Assembly: GCA_913045195.1 (NCBI GenBank)
Contig: CAJWQR010000006.1
Location: 1 to 44,515 of the forward strand
DNA length: 44,515 nucleotides
Reading direction: 5' to 3'
From: an uncultured Legionellales bacterium
GTDB taxonomy: Bacteria > Pseudomonadota > Gammaproteobacteria > Eutrophobiales > Eutrophobiaceae
Below are positions 1-9,626 of the stretch, in pieces. A model generated the notes under the pieces. The model searched no databases. It had not been told where the DNA came from and saw only the letters and a list, made by a program, of their open reading frames with translations. Both the position numbers and the translations under genes were made by a program. Every line of letters begins with the position of its first letter. The stretch's first letter is position 1.

Positions 1-181
1 TAGAGGCGGCACTACGCGTTGCATACTGTTCCTGATGAATAATTTTAAATGGTCCGCGACCTCTTGTATATTTAGCGCCCTTTCCATTTTGATGCGCCCT
101 AACACGATTTGCAATATTATTAGTAATCCCTGTATATAAACTACCATCTGAACATTTTAAGATATAAACAATCCAATCCAT
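1..181 (-). CDS. GIY-YIG nuclease-superfamily protein (UPF0213/YhbQ-like), 3' part cut by window edge
   Basis: Reading leftward from the ATG at 181, the first 60 codons begin MDWIVYILKCSDGSLYTGIT. This has the GIY-YIG signature in its YIL...YTGIT form, followed by NNIANRVRAHQNGKGAKYT, typical of the small single-domain UPF0213 family (about 80-100 residues). Family members are predicted structure-specific nucleases, but most have no assigned role. The ATG follows the purA stop without a gap (TAAATG), so translation is probably coupled to purA. The C-terminal part lies outside the window, so intactness cannot be judged. Confidence 0.85.
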   Translation of the reverse strand, partial: MDWIVYILKCSDGSLYTGITNNIANRVRAHQNGKGAKYTRGRGPFKIIHQEQYATRSAAS

Positions 182-1486
<1,305 letters not shown>

Positions 1487-2671
1487 TTATTTTTTATTGT
1501 CTTTTACGACCCATTGATTTTTCTCAAAAACAATTAACTGATTACAGTTCATTTCGCTTGCTGTAGAGTTTTGCCCTTCCAATTCTTGTATCACAATCTT
1601 TCCTTTTTCCCGTAATTCAGCAATTTTCTTACTCAACAAATCATCATCATTTATTGGGGCAAGGATTCTATCCGGTTTCTTGTCTTTTATATTATGAAGT
1701 TCCAGTAATTGCTTAACATCCGTACTAAACCCAGTCGCGGGTCTTGCCCTTCCAAAAGCACTTCCAATATCATCATAACGGCCACCGAAAGCTATTCCCT
1801 TACCTTCGTTTGGAACAAAAGCTGTATAAATCATTCCAGTGTGGTAGTTGTAACCGCGCAGCTCTGCCAAATCAATATTAATAGATACATCAGACTGGTC
1901 CGATATAGATTCGGTGAGTGCCTTAACTTCAGCTATATATTTTGTTATGTTTGAAGATAATTTGCCAAATGCATGTACAGCATCATCTAATACCGTAACA
2001 TCACCATGTAAATCAATTAAATCCAATAAGGCTTTACTATTATTATCGTTAATTTTTAATTTCTTGTAAAAAATTTTTAATTCGTCTTTAGCTTTTCGTT
2101 TGAGCATCTCGAAAATCTCTAATTTTTGTTCGGCACTTAATTTGGATTCAGAAATTAAAGATCTAAAGATCCCAATATGACCTATATCCATACAAATGTT
2201 CCTAATTCCTAAAGAATTAAATGTTGCTAACATTAATTTGACTATTTCAATGTCGCTAGATACTCCCGCATGACCATAGAGTTCTGCTCCCAATTGTAAA
2301 GGAGAGCGTGAATCACCTGAGTTATTAGTGCGACTATGCAAGACTGAGCCAAGGTAACATAGTCTGGTAGGTCCATCGCGTTGCAAAAGATGTGCGTCTA
2401 TACGTGCAACCTGAGGTGTTATATCGGCGCGAATACCCATTAAACGACCACTCAATTGATCTGTAATCTTATATGTTTGTAAATCAAGATCTTCGCCAGT
2501 AGCTGTAAGTAATGATTCTAAATACTCGATCATTGGTGGGATGACAAATTCATAACCCCAGGTTGAAAATAAATCGATGAGTTTTCGGCATATCTGTTCA
2601 AGTAGCATTGCCTTTGGTGGCAATATCTCATCAACGCCTTCGGGTAATAGCCAACGGTTGGTTATAGTCAT
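1487..2671 (-). CDS. hisZ: ATP phosphoribosyltransferase regulatory subunit
   Basis: HisZ is a catalytically inactive relative of histidyl-tRNA synthetase that binds short-form HisG and is needed for its activity and histidine feedback in the first step of histidine synthesis. The 394-residue protein has the class II synthetase-like fold signals (LPEGVDEILPPKA near the N-terminus, GIRADITPQVARIDAH, AFGGRYDDIGSAFGRARPATGF) but is shorter than HisS and lacks its C-terminal anticodon domain. It lies between a DUF2065 gene and purA, the usual place for hisZ. Its presence implies a short-form hisG elsewhere in the genome. Confidence 0.94.
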   Translation of the reverse strand: MTITNRWLLPEGVDEILPPKAMLLEQICRKLIDLFSTWGYEFVIPPMIEYLESLLTATGEDLDLQTYKITDQLSGRLMGIRADITPQVARIDAHLLQRDGPTRLCYLGSVLHSRTNNSGDSRSPLQLGAELYGHAGVSSDIEIVKLMLATFNSLGIRNICMDIGHIGIFRSLISESKLSAEQKLEIFEMLKRKAKDELKIFYKKLKINDNNSKALLDLIDLHGDVTVLDDAVHAFGKLSSNITKYIAEVKALTESISDQSDVSINIDLAELRGYNYHTGMIYTAFVPNEGKGIAFGGRYDDIGSAFGRARPATGFSTDVKQLLELHNIKDKKPDRILAPINDDDLLSKKIAELREKGKIVIQELEGQNSTASEMNCNQLIVFEKNQWVVKDNKK

Positions 2672-2679
2672 AAATTTAT

Positions 2680-2877
2680 TTAACGCACAATATACAAGAG
2701 CACTATGCCAAATAGCATACTAGTAACACCCAAAAATCTTAGTTTTTGATTATCTAATTGAGCGCATATCAGGAATATCTTTCGCAGACCTTCTGGATTT
2801 AAAAATGGCATCAGACCCTCAAAAATGAACACTAATGCTATCGCAGCTAAAAGATCAGAAAAGTTAATATCATACAA
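2680..2877 (-). CDS. DUF2065 (YjeT-like) small inner-membrane protein
   Basis: A 65-residue protein with two predicted membrane helices (about residues 7-25 and 46-63) flanking a short loop containing LNPEGLRK, the hallmark of the DUF2065/YjeT family. Function is unknown. The gene regularly sits just after hflC, as here, and before hisZ/purA, so an association with the HflKC membrane complex has been suspected from context only. It starts with ATG and ends 8 bases before hisZ, consistent with co-transcription. Confidence 0.85.
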   Translation of the reverse strand: MYDINFSDLLAAIALVFIFEGLMPFLNPEGLRKIFLICAQLDNQKLRFLGVTSMLFGIVLLYIVR

Positions 2878-2972
2878 TCAGTTTCACCGTTACTGCCTTT
2901 TAAAAACATAATATCAAATATTTCTAACATAAGAACTGCAAGTACTCAATATTATGCGTTTAATTTTAAAGG

Positions 2973-3833
2973 TTACTTCGATTTATTAAAATATTTAAAA
3001 AAATCAGATTCGGGCTCAACTAATAATATATCGTTACCTTGATTAAAACTATTCTGATAGGCATTCAAACTGCGATAAAATGAGTAAAATTCTCTATCTT
3101 TAGTAAACGCTGCAGCATAAACCTCAGTTGCTTGGGCATCGCCCTCACCACGAATAGTTTCAGCATCTCGGTAAGCATTTGCCAAAATAACCTCGCGTTC
3201 TCTATCGGCATTAGCTCTTATTCTTTCAGCGGCCTCAGAACCTCGTGCACGGAAACCTTTTGCCACGCGATCTCGTTCAGCACGCATACGTTGATAAACA
3301 GAATTACTAACTTCTGCAGGCAAATCAATTCTTTTAGTTCGCACATCAATTACAGAAATACCCAATTCATCTGATAAATTAGATGTTGTTGAAGTAACAA
3401 CACTCAGAATCTGTGTCCGCTCGCCTGCCACTACTTCTTGAACGGTTCTTTCACCAAATTCATCTCTTAATGCACGATTAATACGCTGTTCAAGCAACGT
3501 ATTAGCGCTAATTATATTGCCTCTTGTCGCGGTATAGAATTTTTCAACGTCAGTAATCCGCCATTTGACATAATAATCAACAATTACGTCTTTCTTTTCT
3601 TTGGTAAGGAAACGTTGTGGTTCTTTATCAAGATTTAATAAGCGTTTTTCAATTTTCTGCGCATAATTTACCAAAGGTACCATAAAATGAATGCCTGGCT
3701 CATTATCCGAACGCTGTATTTCTCGAAATTTAAAAACTATCGCCTGTTGCCATTGATTAACTATAAATACTGAAAAATAAAAAATTACTACAATAACTAA
3801 AAATGGAAATATATATTTATAATTAAATGACAT
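2973..3833 (-). CDS. hflC: HflC, SPFH-domain modulator of FtsH protease
   Basis: HflC pairs with HflK in a large periplasm-facing membrane assembly that encloses and modulates the FtsH protease. The 286-residue protein has one N-terminal membrane helix (about 8-25), the band-7/SPFH domain beginning NQWQQAIVFKFREIQR, and a long charged helix rich in Ala, Arg and Glu (RMRAERDRVAKGFRARGSEA). The ATG overlaps the hflK stop by one base (TAATG), so the two are translationally coupled. A gap of 95 bases follows before the DUF2065 gene. Confidence 0.96.
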   Translation of the reverse strand: MSFNYKYIFPFLVIVVIFYFSVFIVNQWQQAIVFKFREIQRSDNEPGIHFMVPLVNYAQKIEKRLLNLDKEPQRFLTKEKKDVIVDYYVKWRITDVEKFYTATRGNIISANTLLEQRINRALRDEFGERTVQEVVAGERTQILSVVTSTTSNLSDELGISVIDVRTKRIDLPAEVSNSVYQRMRAERDRVAKGFRARGSEAAERIRANADREREVILANAYRDAETIRGEGDAQATEVYAAAFTKDREFYSFYRSLNAYQNSFNQGNDILLVEPESDFFKYFNKSK

Positions 3834-4969
3834 TATCGTGCCCCTCTTAATCGACCATTCGGAACATTTTGCGAACTAGTTGATGAACTTGATTGGTTAT
3901 TTGAGTTATTGAATTTCGAGCTTGGAATATTTAAATTTTTCTTAACTTCCCTGTCGATAAGCTTATCAATTGGTAAATACATTAAACTATTTCCATTGTC
4001 ATTATCAATTAATACTTTGCTGGTGTTGGAGAATACTGACTCAATTGCATCTAAATATAAACGTTCACGCGTTACCTGGGGCGCGCGTTTATATTCTATT
4101 AACAGCTGTTCGAATCGACTGGCCTCACCTTCAGCCTTTGCAATCACACGTGCTTTATATCCATTTGATTCTTCGCGTAAGCGAGCTGCACCACCTCGTG
4201 CTTTCGGGATAATATCATTGCGATAAGCTTCTGCTTCATTAACTAAACGTTGTTCATCCTCACGAGCCTTAATTGCATCATCAAATGCTGCTTTAACTTC
4301 TTCGGGAGGTTTAGCGGGCTGCATTTCAACGCTAGATATATAAATACCTGAAGTGTAATCGTCTAAAACATCTTGAATTAAAATTTGTATTTTTTGGGCT
4401 ATTTCGCTTCTACCCTCAGTTAAAACGAAATCTAATTCGCTTTTACCAATAACTTCACGTACTGCACTCTCTGTAACTTGCCTAAGCGTTGGAAATGGTT
4501 CATACACGTTGAATAAAAAATCAGTTGCACTTCCAATGCGCCACTGAACTGCAACTTCAACATCAACAATATTTTCATCCTGAGTTAACATTGTCGCCTT
4601 ATGTGTTATCGAACGAACCTGTCCCACATTAACCTTTGTAACCTTTTCAATAGGACGAGGTAAGCGTATATTTAAGCCCGGATCCAACGTATTAACGTGT
4701 TCGCCAAAACGTAATACAACGCCTTTTTGTTGTTGATCAATCAAATATGTCATATCAAAAATAAGCCATGCTATTAATAAGATAATGCCGATTGAAAATG
4801 GAAATATTGAATTGCCGCCTTTTCCTGATGATCCATTATCAAAGATTCCGCCAAAACCCTTCTGCATTTTCCGGACGATCTCATCTAGGTCAGGAGGTCC
4901 CCCGCCATTACCATTTTTCCCCCAAGGGTCTTTGTTTTTATTGCCATCAGGCGTTTCATTCCAAGCCAT
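3833..4969 (-). CDS. hflK: HflK, SPFH-domain modulator of FtsH protease
   Basis: Partner of HflC. The 378-residue protein has a Gly/Pro/Asn-rich cytoplasmic N-terminus (about 1-54), one membrane helix (55-77), an SPFH domain starting DQQQKGVVLRFGEHVNTLDP, a coiled-coil segment with AEAYRNDIIPKARGGAARL, and a Ser/Asn/Gln-rich low-complexity tail. All are typical of HflK. The ATG at 4969 follows an AGGAG-type ribosome site at about 4979-4983 and a 56-base gap from hflX. The order hfq-hflX-hflK-hflC is the standard one. Confidence 0.96.
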   Translation of the reverse strand: MAWNETPDGNKNKDPWGKNGNGGGPPDLDEIVRKMQKGFGGIFDNGSSGKGGNSIFPFSIGIILLIAWLIFDMTYLIDQQQKGVVLRFGEHVNTLDPGLNIRLPRPIEKVTKVNVGQVRSITHKATMLTQDENIVDVEVAVQWRIGSATDFLFNVYEPFPTLRQVTESAVREVIGKSELDFVLTEGRSEIAQKIQILIQDVLDDYTSGIYISSVEMQPAKPPEEVKAAFDDAIKAREDEQRLVNEAEAYRNDIIPKARGGAARLREESNGYKARVIAKAEGEASRFEQLLIEYKRAPQVTRERLYLDAIESVFSNTSKVLIDNDNGNSLMYLPIDKLIDREVKKNLNIPSSKFNNSNNQSSSSTSSQNVPNGRLRGAR

Positions 4970-5025
4970 TAAATAATATCTCCTAAATAGTTGTAGTATT
5001 AAAAACTAACGCTACAATTTTGAAA

Positions 5026-6336
5026 TCAAATAGATGTTAGTAACGAGCATCCTTCAACTGTAATATTTGACATGTCTAAGTTAGCTTCCTTACATAACTT
5101 ATGCAATTTATATTCTTCTAATTCTACCCTCATAACCCAACCGCCCATATCATCAATATTCTCTTGTTTGACAGCGCCAATATCAAATAGTTTAGCTCGT
5201 AATTGACCAGCAGAAACAGGTATATTTATATAATGCGGTCTTTTATGTTTATTTAAATATCTATTCATTGCTTCCAATAGCAAATCAACTCCTTCGCCCG
5301 TTCGAGAAGACAGCCAAATACGGGTTATTTTATTATTCTCAGAAATCTCAATACGTCGTTTTTGTGCTGAATGTATATCAATCTTGTTATAAACCTCTAT
5401 TTGAGCAACGTGAGATGCGCCAATCATGCTAATCACTTGGTTTACTTCATCAATTCGTTGTTGGCGTTGTTCCTGATCAACGTCGATGATATGTATAAGT
5501 AAATCTGCCTCCTTTACTTCGTCTAATGTTGCTTTGAATGACTCAATTAATTCGTGAGGTAAATCACGAATAAAGCCAACGGTATCTGTTAAAATAATTT
5601 CGTTGCCATTATCAGTATTTATACGCCTCAATGTTGGATCAAGTGTTGCAAATAATTGGTCCTCAACTTTTACATTTGCATCTGTTAAGTAATTAAATAA
5701 GGTTGATTTGCCTGCGTTTGTATATCCAACAAAAGAAATAACAGGAATATTCTGCTTCTTGCGTTGTTGTCGACTCTGGTAACGTTGTTTTCTTACCTTC
5801 TGTATACGTTCCTTAATAGCTTTAATACGACGACCAATCAAACGACGGTCTGTTTCAAGTTGTGTTTCTCCAGGACCTCGTAGACCTATCCCGCCCTTTT
5901 GTCGTTCGAGATGGGTCCAACCCCTTATCAGTCGAGTTGTCAGATGCTGTAATTGGGCTAATTCGACCTGTAATTTACCCTCATAACTCAGAGCTCGCTG
6001 AGCAAATATATCAAGTATCAAACCTATTCTGTCAATAACGCGGATATCAAAGAGTATTTCTAAATTTCGTTCTTGTGCCGGCGTTAGTAAACGATTGAAG
6101 ATTACAACATCAGTGTCATGCTTTTCCGCAGTTACTCTAATTTCCTCGGCTTTACCAACACCAATAAAAAGCCGTGCATCAGCACGCAATCTAGTTGTTT
6201 TTATTGTACTAACAATTTCAAGGCCGGTAGATTTAACCAACTCGCAAAATTCGTTATATTCGCTATTTACTCTAAAATTTTTAAAGTCGACATATACGAG
6301 CAAAGCGCGTTGTATAGAATCAGGCTTATATTTCAA
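5026..6336 (-). CDS. hflX: Ribosome-associated GTPase HflX
   Basis: HflX splits stalled or heat-damaged 70S ribosomes. The 436 residues show the N-terminal HflX domain, the linker signature GGIGLRGPGETQLETDRR (148-165), a basic coiled-coil stretch, then the GTPase motifs: P-loop GYTNAGKS (204-211), switch II DTVGF (251-255) and the NKID guanine motif. All nucleotide-binding residues are present. The gene follows hfq by 32 bases. Confidence 0.97.
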   Translation of the reverse strand: MKYKPDSIQRALLVYVDFKNFRVNSEYNEFCELVKSTGLEIVSTIKTTRLRADARLFIGVGKAEEIRVTAEKHDTDVVIFNRLLTPAQERNLEILFDIRVIDRIGLILDIFAQRALSYEGKLQVELAQLQHLTTRLIRGWTHLERQKGGIGLRGPGETQLETDRRLIGRRIKAIKERIQKVRKQRYQSRQQRKKQNIPVISFVGYTNAGKSTLFNYLTDANVKVEDQLFATLDPTLRRINTDNGNEIILTDTVGFIRDLPHELIESFKATLDEVKEADLLIHIIDVDQEQRQQRIDEVNQVISMIGASHVAQIEVYNKIDIHSAQKRRIEISENNKITRIWLSSRTGEGVDLLLEAMNRYLNKHKRPHYINIPVSAGQLRAKLFDIGAVKQENIDDMGGWVMRVELEEYKLHKLCKEANLDMSNITVEGCSLLTSI

Positions 6337-6368
6337 ATGATTCGCAAATATTAAAAATTATTATAAAT

Positions 6369-6614
6369 TCAATCTTCCCCATCATTTTCCTCATCGGCAT
6401 GAACGAGTTTTACATTTCTAGCTGGCACGATTGTCGATATTGCATGCTTATAGACTAATTGACTAACCGAATTCTTCAGAAGTATGACAAATTGATCAAA
6501 AGACTCCACTTGTCCTTGTAGTTTTATTCCATTTACCAAAAAAATAGAAACTGGTATACGCTCTTTTCTAAGAGCATTTAAAAAAGGATCCTGTAATGAG
6601 TGCCCCTTACTCAT
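6369..6614 (-). CDS. hfq: RNA chaperone Hfq
   Basis: Hexameric Sm-like protein that pairs small RNAs with mRNAs. The 81 residues match the core of the family: [15 protein letters not shown] at the N-terminus, Sm1 around [20 protein letters not shown], and the Sm2 motif YKHAIST, followed by a short acidic tail (DEENDGED). The start at 6614 is supported by a strong ribosome site, AGGAGGAGGCG, about 8 bases upstream. A 104-base gap to miaA may hold its promoter; none is obvious by eye. Confidence 0.98.
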   Translation of the reverse strand: MSKGHSLQDPFLNALRKERIPVSIFLVNGIKLQGQVESFDQFVILLKNSVSQLVYKHAISTIVPARNVKLVHADEENDGED

Positions 6615-6718
6615 AGGCTACGCCTCCTCCTGTCTTATTATTATATGAACGGCTGTGAACAGGTTTTGTATATGGCTGTCGCCTGAGTATATTACAAATA
6701 AAGAAATTTTTCGGTCAA

Positions 6719-7642
6719 TTATTTAAGATTATCCAAAATTTGAGGGAATATCTCAGATTTGTATGAATCATAACATTCTGCCCCTTTTTCAGCCCTACAC
6801 CAGGTTAATTGTCGCTTTGCGAGTTGTTGTGTTGCAATAATTGAGTGCTCCTGCATTTCTTTGTATGTAATTTGATTGTCTAGATAACGCCAAATTTGTC
6901 TATACCCTACAAGTCTCATTGATGGTAATTTTAAAGATAAATCATCGCGATAGAAAAAAGACTCGACTTCTTCAATCAGACCATTTTTGAGCATCTCATG
7001 AAAACGCTGTTTAATACGTTCACGCAACTGTAAGCGGTCATTAGGAAATAAAATTATTTTTCTAATGGCAAATGGAAACGATTTCTTTTTGCTTTTCTCA
7101 GTTAATTCGGTCAGCGTTTGTCCTGTTATTTCAAATACCTCTAATGCTCGCTGTATCCTTTGTGTGTCATTCTGATTTATTCTTGTTGCAGATTTAGCAT
7201 CAATTTTGCCTAACTTAGAATGCATATATTTCCATCCTTCTGCCTCTGCTTCTTCTTCAATTTCTGCACGAACAAGATAATTGGCTTCTGGTAATTCATC
7301 TAAACCATGTTCTAGCGCACGAAAATATAAACCTGTTCCACCTACAAGTATCGGGGTTTTACCTTTATCGTAAATCTCATTTATTGCTAAGTAGGCATCT
7401 TGTTGAAAACGTGCGGCTGAATACGTTTCTACTGGGTCGCAAATATCTATCAATCGATGTGGGACCTTTTCTAAAAGCTCTTTATTTGGCTTTGCTGTAC
7501 CTATATCTAAGCCGCGATAAACCATGGCTGAATCTACACTAATAATTTCAGAATTTATTTTTTTATGTAAGTAAATAGCTAGATCAGTTTTACCAGTCGC
7601 AGTAGGACCCATTATAAAAATAACAAATGGTATGTCAGTCAC
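6719..7642 (-). CDS. miaA: tRNA dimethylallyltransferase
   Basis: Adds a dimethylallyl group to A37 of tRNAs that read codons starting with U. The 307-residue protein has the P-loop GPTATGKT (12-19), the substrate motif ISVDSAMVYRGLDIGTAKP, LVGGTGLYFRAL, and the C-terminal RLVGYRQIWRYL and TQQLAKRQLTW motifs. It lies directly downstream of amiB with a 62-base gap; mutL, which usually separates them, is missing. Normal length, no sign of damage. Confidence 0.97.
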   Translation of the reverse strand: MTDIPFVIFIMGPTATGKTDLAIYLHKKINSEIISVDSAMVYRGLDIGTAKPNKELLEKVPHRLIDICDPVETYSAARFQQDAYLAINEIYDKGKTPILVGGTGLYFRALEHGLDELPEANYLVRAEIEEEAEAEGWKYMHSKLGKIDAKSATRINQNDTQRIQRALEVFEITGQTLTELTEKSKKKSFPFAIRKIILFPNDRLQLRERIKQRFHEMLKNGLIEEVESFFYRDDLSLKLPSMRLVGYRQIWRYLDNQITYKEMQEHSIIATQQLAKRQLTWCRAEKGAECYDSYKSEIFPQILDNLK

Positions 7643-7704
7643 AATTATTTATGGTAAGAAATATAATATTGAGATAAATAAGATAATTAAAAATTTGTAT
7701 TAAA

Positions 7705-9018
7705 TTATGTACCACTATCTCTGGGAATAATAATTGTTTGCCCAGCGCGTACAAAATCCCCCTTAAGACTATTATATTTTTTCAACATATTAGGGCTTAC
7801 ACGATATTGCTGAGCAATAGTTGAGAGCGTTTCACCCCTTTCAATAATATGCTTGCGCGAAGACAACAAACTACCTTCAGGAGCAAAATCTCTAAAATAG
7901 CCTTTTAAGCCAATCAAAATAGCATTAGACATTTTCTTACGATATTTATGATCAGACAGCTTTTTCTCCTCTGTAGGATTTGAAATAAATCCTGTTTCTA
8001 TTAAAACCGAGGGGATATCGGGTGATTTAAGAACAGCAAATGGCGCTGACTGGACGCTTCGTTTGTGTACTTTTCCGACCTTTCTCAATCCATTTATAAT
8101 ATGAGTGGAAACATCAATGCTTGCCTCAAGACTCGCTGTTTGAGACAAATCTAACAAAACTGAAGCAACAAGATCATCTTTGCCCTCTAAGCTCACGCCA
8201 CCAACTAAATCAGATGAATTTTCTTTTTCGGCTAACCATTTTGCCGCTTCACTACTCGCGCCTCTTTTACTTAAAACATAAACAGAAGATCCTCTTACTT
8301 TAGGATCGCGAAAAGCATCGGCATGAATAGAAATAAAAAGATCTGCTTTATATTCGCGTGCTTTTTCTATTCTGTTTCTTAGTTTTATATAATAATCGTC
8401 TTTACGTATTAATACGGCACGCATGCCTCGCTCTTTATTAATATCTTTAGCAAGATTTTTGGCTAGTTTCAAAACAACATCTTTCTCATAAATGCCGCTT
8501 GGGCCTATTGCCCCAGGGTCATCTCCACCGTGACCTGCATCAATTGCGATAATAACATCGCGAAGTTTATCTGGTTGTTGAGTTTCCTTCTTGATTTCCT
8601 TTCTAGTTTGCTCTTTTTTTACTTGTCTTATTTCTGCGTCAAATAAATCAATAACCAGTCGATGCCCGTAATGCTTATTTGGTTGGAGTTGAAATATTTT
8701 ATATTTAATTTGTTTTTTTAAATCTAAAACAATACGAAGATCATTTTTATTTCTCGCCCCAGAACGAATGCCTTTTAAATATTTATCAAGTGCCTTTGGT
8801 TGAGTTGTATTCTTCTTTAACGTAGCATTCTTAAGGTCAATAACTGCGCGATGTGGCTTATTTAGAGAAAATAACTTGTGTTTAACTGGTCCACTGACAT
8901 CAAACACCACACGTGTGCTATCAGGGGCAGCCCACACGCGAACATTATCAACGGTGACAGTTTTCGCAAAAACTGATGTGGAGAAAAAAATAAGGCAATT
9001 AAGTAATATGAAGCGCAT
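7705..9018 (-). CDS. amiB: N-acetylmuramoyl-L-alanine amidase with AMIN and LysM domains (AmiB-type)
   Basis: Periplasmic zinc amidase that removes stem peptides from septal peptidoglycan at cell separation. The 437 residues contain a signal peptide (cleavage likely after VFA at about 18), an AMIN septum-targeting domain (about 20-130), an Amidase_3 catalytic domain (about 154-375) with likely zinc ligands His163 (AGHGG), Glu178 and His232 (SIHAD) and catalytic Glu341 (IETGF), and a C-terminal LysM domain (about 388-432). The LysM and the position before miaA fit AmiB better than AmiC. The 158-base region upstream is A+T-rich without another gene. Confidence 0.94.
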   Translation of the reverse strand: MRFILLNCLIFFSTSVFAKTVTVDNVRVWAAPDSTRVVFDVSGPVKHKLFSLNKPHRAVIDLKNATLKKNTTQPKALDKYLKGIRSGARNKNDLRIVLDLKKQIKYKIFQLQPNKHYGHRLVIDLFDAEIRQVKKEQTRKEIKKETQQPDKLRDVIIAIDAGHGGDDPGAIGPSGIYEKDVVLKLAKNLAKDINKERGMRAVLIRKDDYYIKLRNRIEKAREYKADLFISIHADAFRDPKVRGSSVYVLSKRGASSEAAKWLAEKENSSDLVGGVSLEGKDDLVASVLLDLSQTASLEASIDVSTHIINGLRKVGKVHKRSVQSAPFAVLKSPDIPSVLIETGFISNPTEEKKLSDHKYRKKMSNAILIGLKGYFRDFAPEGSLLSSRKHIIERGETLSTIAQQYRVSPNMLKKYNSLKGDFVRAGQTIIIPRDSGT

Positions 9019-9176
9019 ATTTTTTATATCTCAATACTTACCTTTCTATTGTTTTTTCGTCTGTTATAGCAATAATTTCAAGATTTTTTTAAAAAATCAA
9101 CCTATATCTATGATTTTATAAATAATAAAGAAAATAAATGCCAAAATGATGACATATAAAGATTGGATTATTTTGA

Positions 9177-9626
9177 TTAAAAAGCTGTGGCTAGGATGCT
9201 CTTTCCAATTTCTGATATTGTTGTAAGCTCGACATTACGGCCTTCTTCAGTGTACGAGAGTAGTAAACTAATATCGGCATTTGGTAGTAAATTTCCACCC
9301 TTTTCTGGCCACTCAAAAAAACAAATAGATTGCCCATCACAATAATCCCGAATTCCCAATGATTCAAGTTCCTCCGAATCATTTAATCGATATAAATCAA
9401 AGTGATAAACAACGTGACTATCGATTGAGTATGGCTCAACAATTGTATAGGTAGGGCTTTTTACATTACCTACAAAACCAAGCTTATTGAGTGCGCCACG
9501 AACCAATGTTGTTTTCCCCGTACCGAGTTCGCCCTTTAGATAAATTACCTCACCACCTTGCAGGCAGGATGCAACTTTTGCACCTATTGCTGTAGTTTCA
9601 GTTTCATTTTTAAGCGGTATTATCAT
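9177..9626 (-). CDS. tsaE: tRNA threonylcarbamoyladenosine synthesis ATPase TsaE
   Basis: TsaE is the ATPase partner of TsaB-TsaD in making t6A37 in ANN-decoding tRNAs. The 149-residue protein has the Walker A motif GELGTGKTT (32-40), the family-typical SPTYTIVEPY, the VYHFDLYRL segment and the FFEWPEKG motif. The ATG overlaps the stop of the upstream nnr gene by one base (TAATG). Synteny nnr-tsaE-amiB is standard for gammaproteobacteria. Confidence 0.96.
   Translation of the reverse strand: MIIPLKNETETTAIGAKVASCLQGGEVIYLKGELGTGKTTLVRGALNKLGFVGNVKSPTYTIVEPYSIDSHVVYHFDLYRLNDSEELESLGIRDYCDGQSICFFEWPEKGGNLLPNADISLLLSYTEEGRNVELTTISEIGKSILATAF

Noticed and set aside
9019-9176. A+T-rich 158-base gap between tsaE and amiB as a hidden small gene or RNA
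   Set aside because: Only A/T palindromes such as GATTTTTT/AAAAAATC are seen; no start with ribosome site and no GC-containing hairpin.
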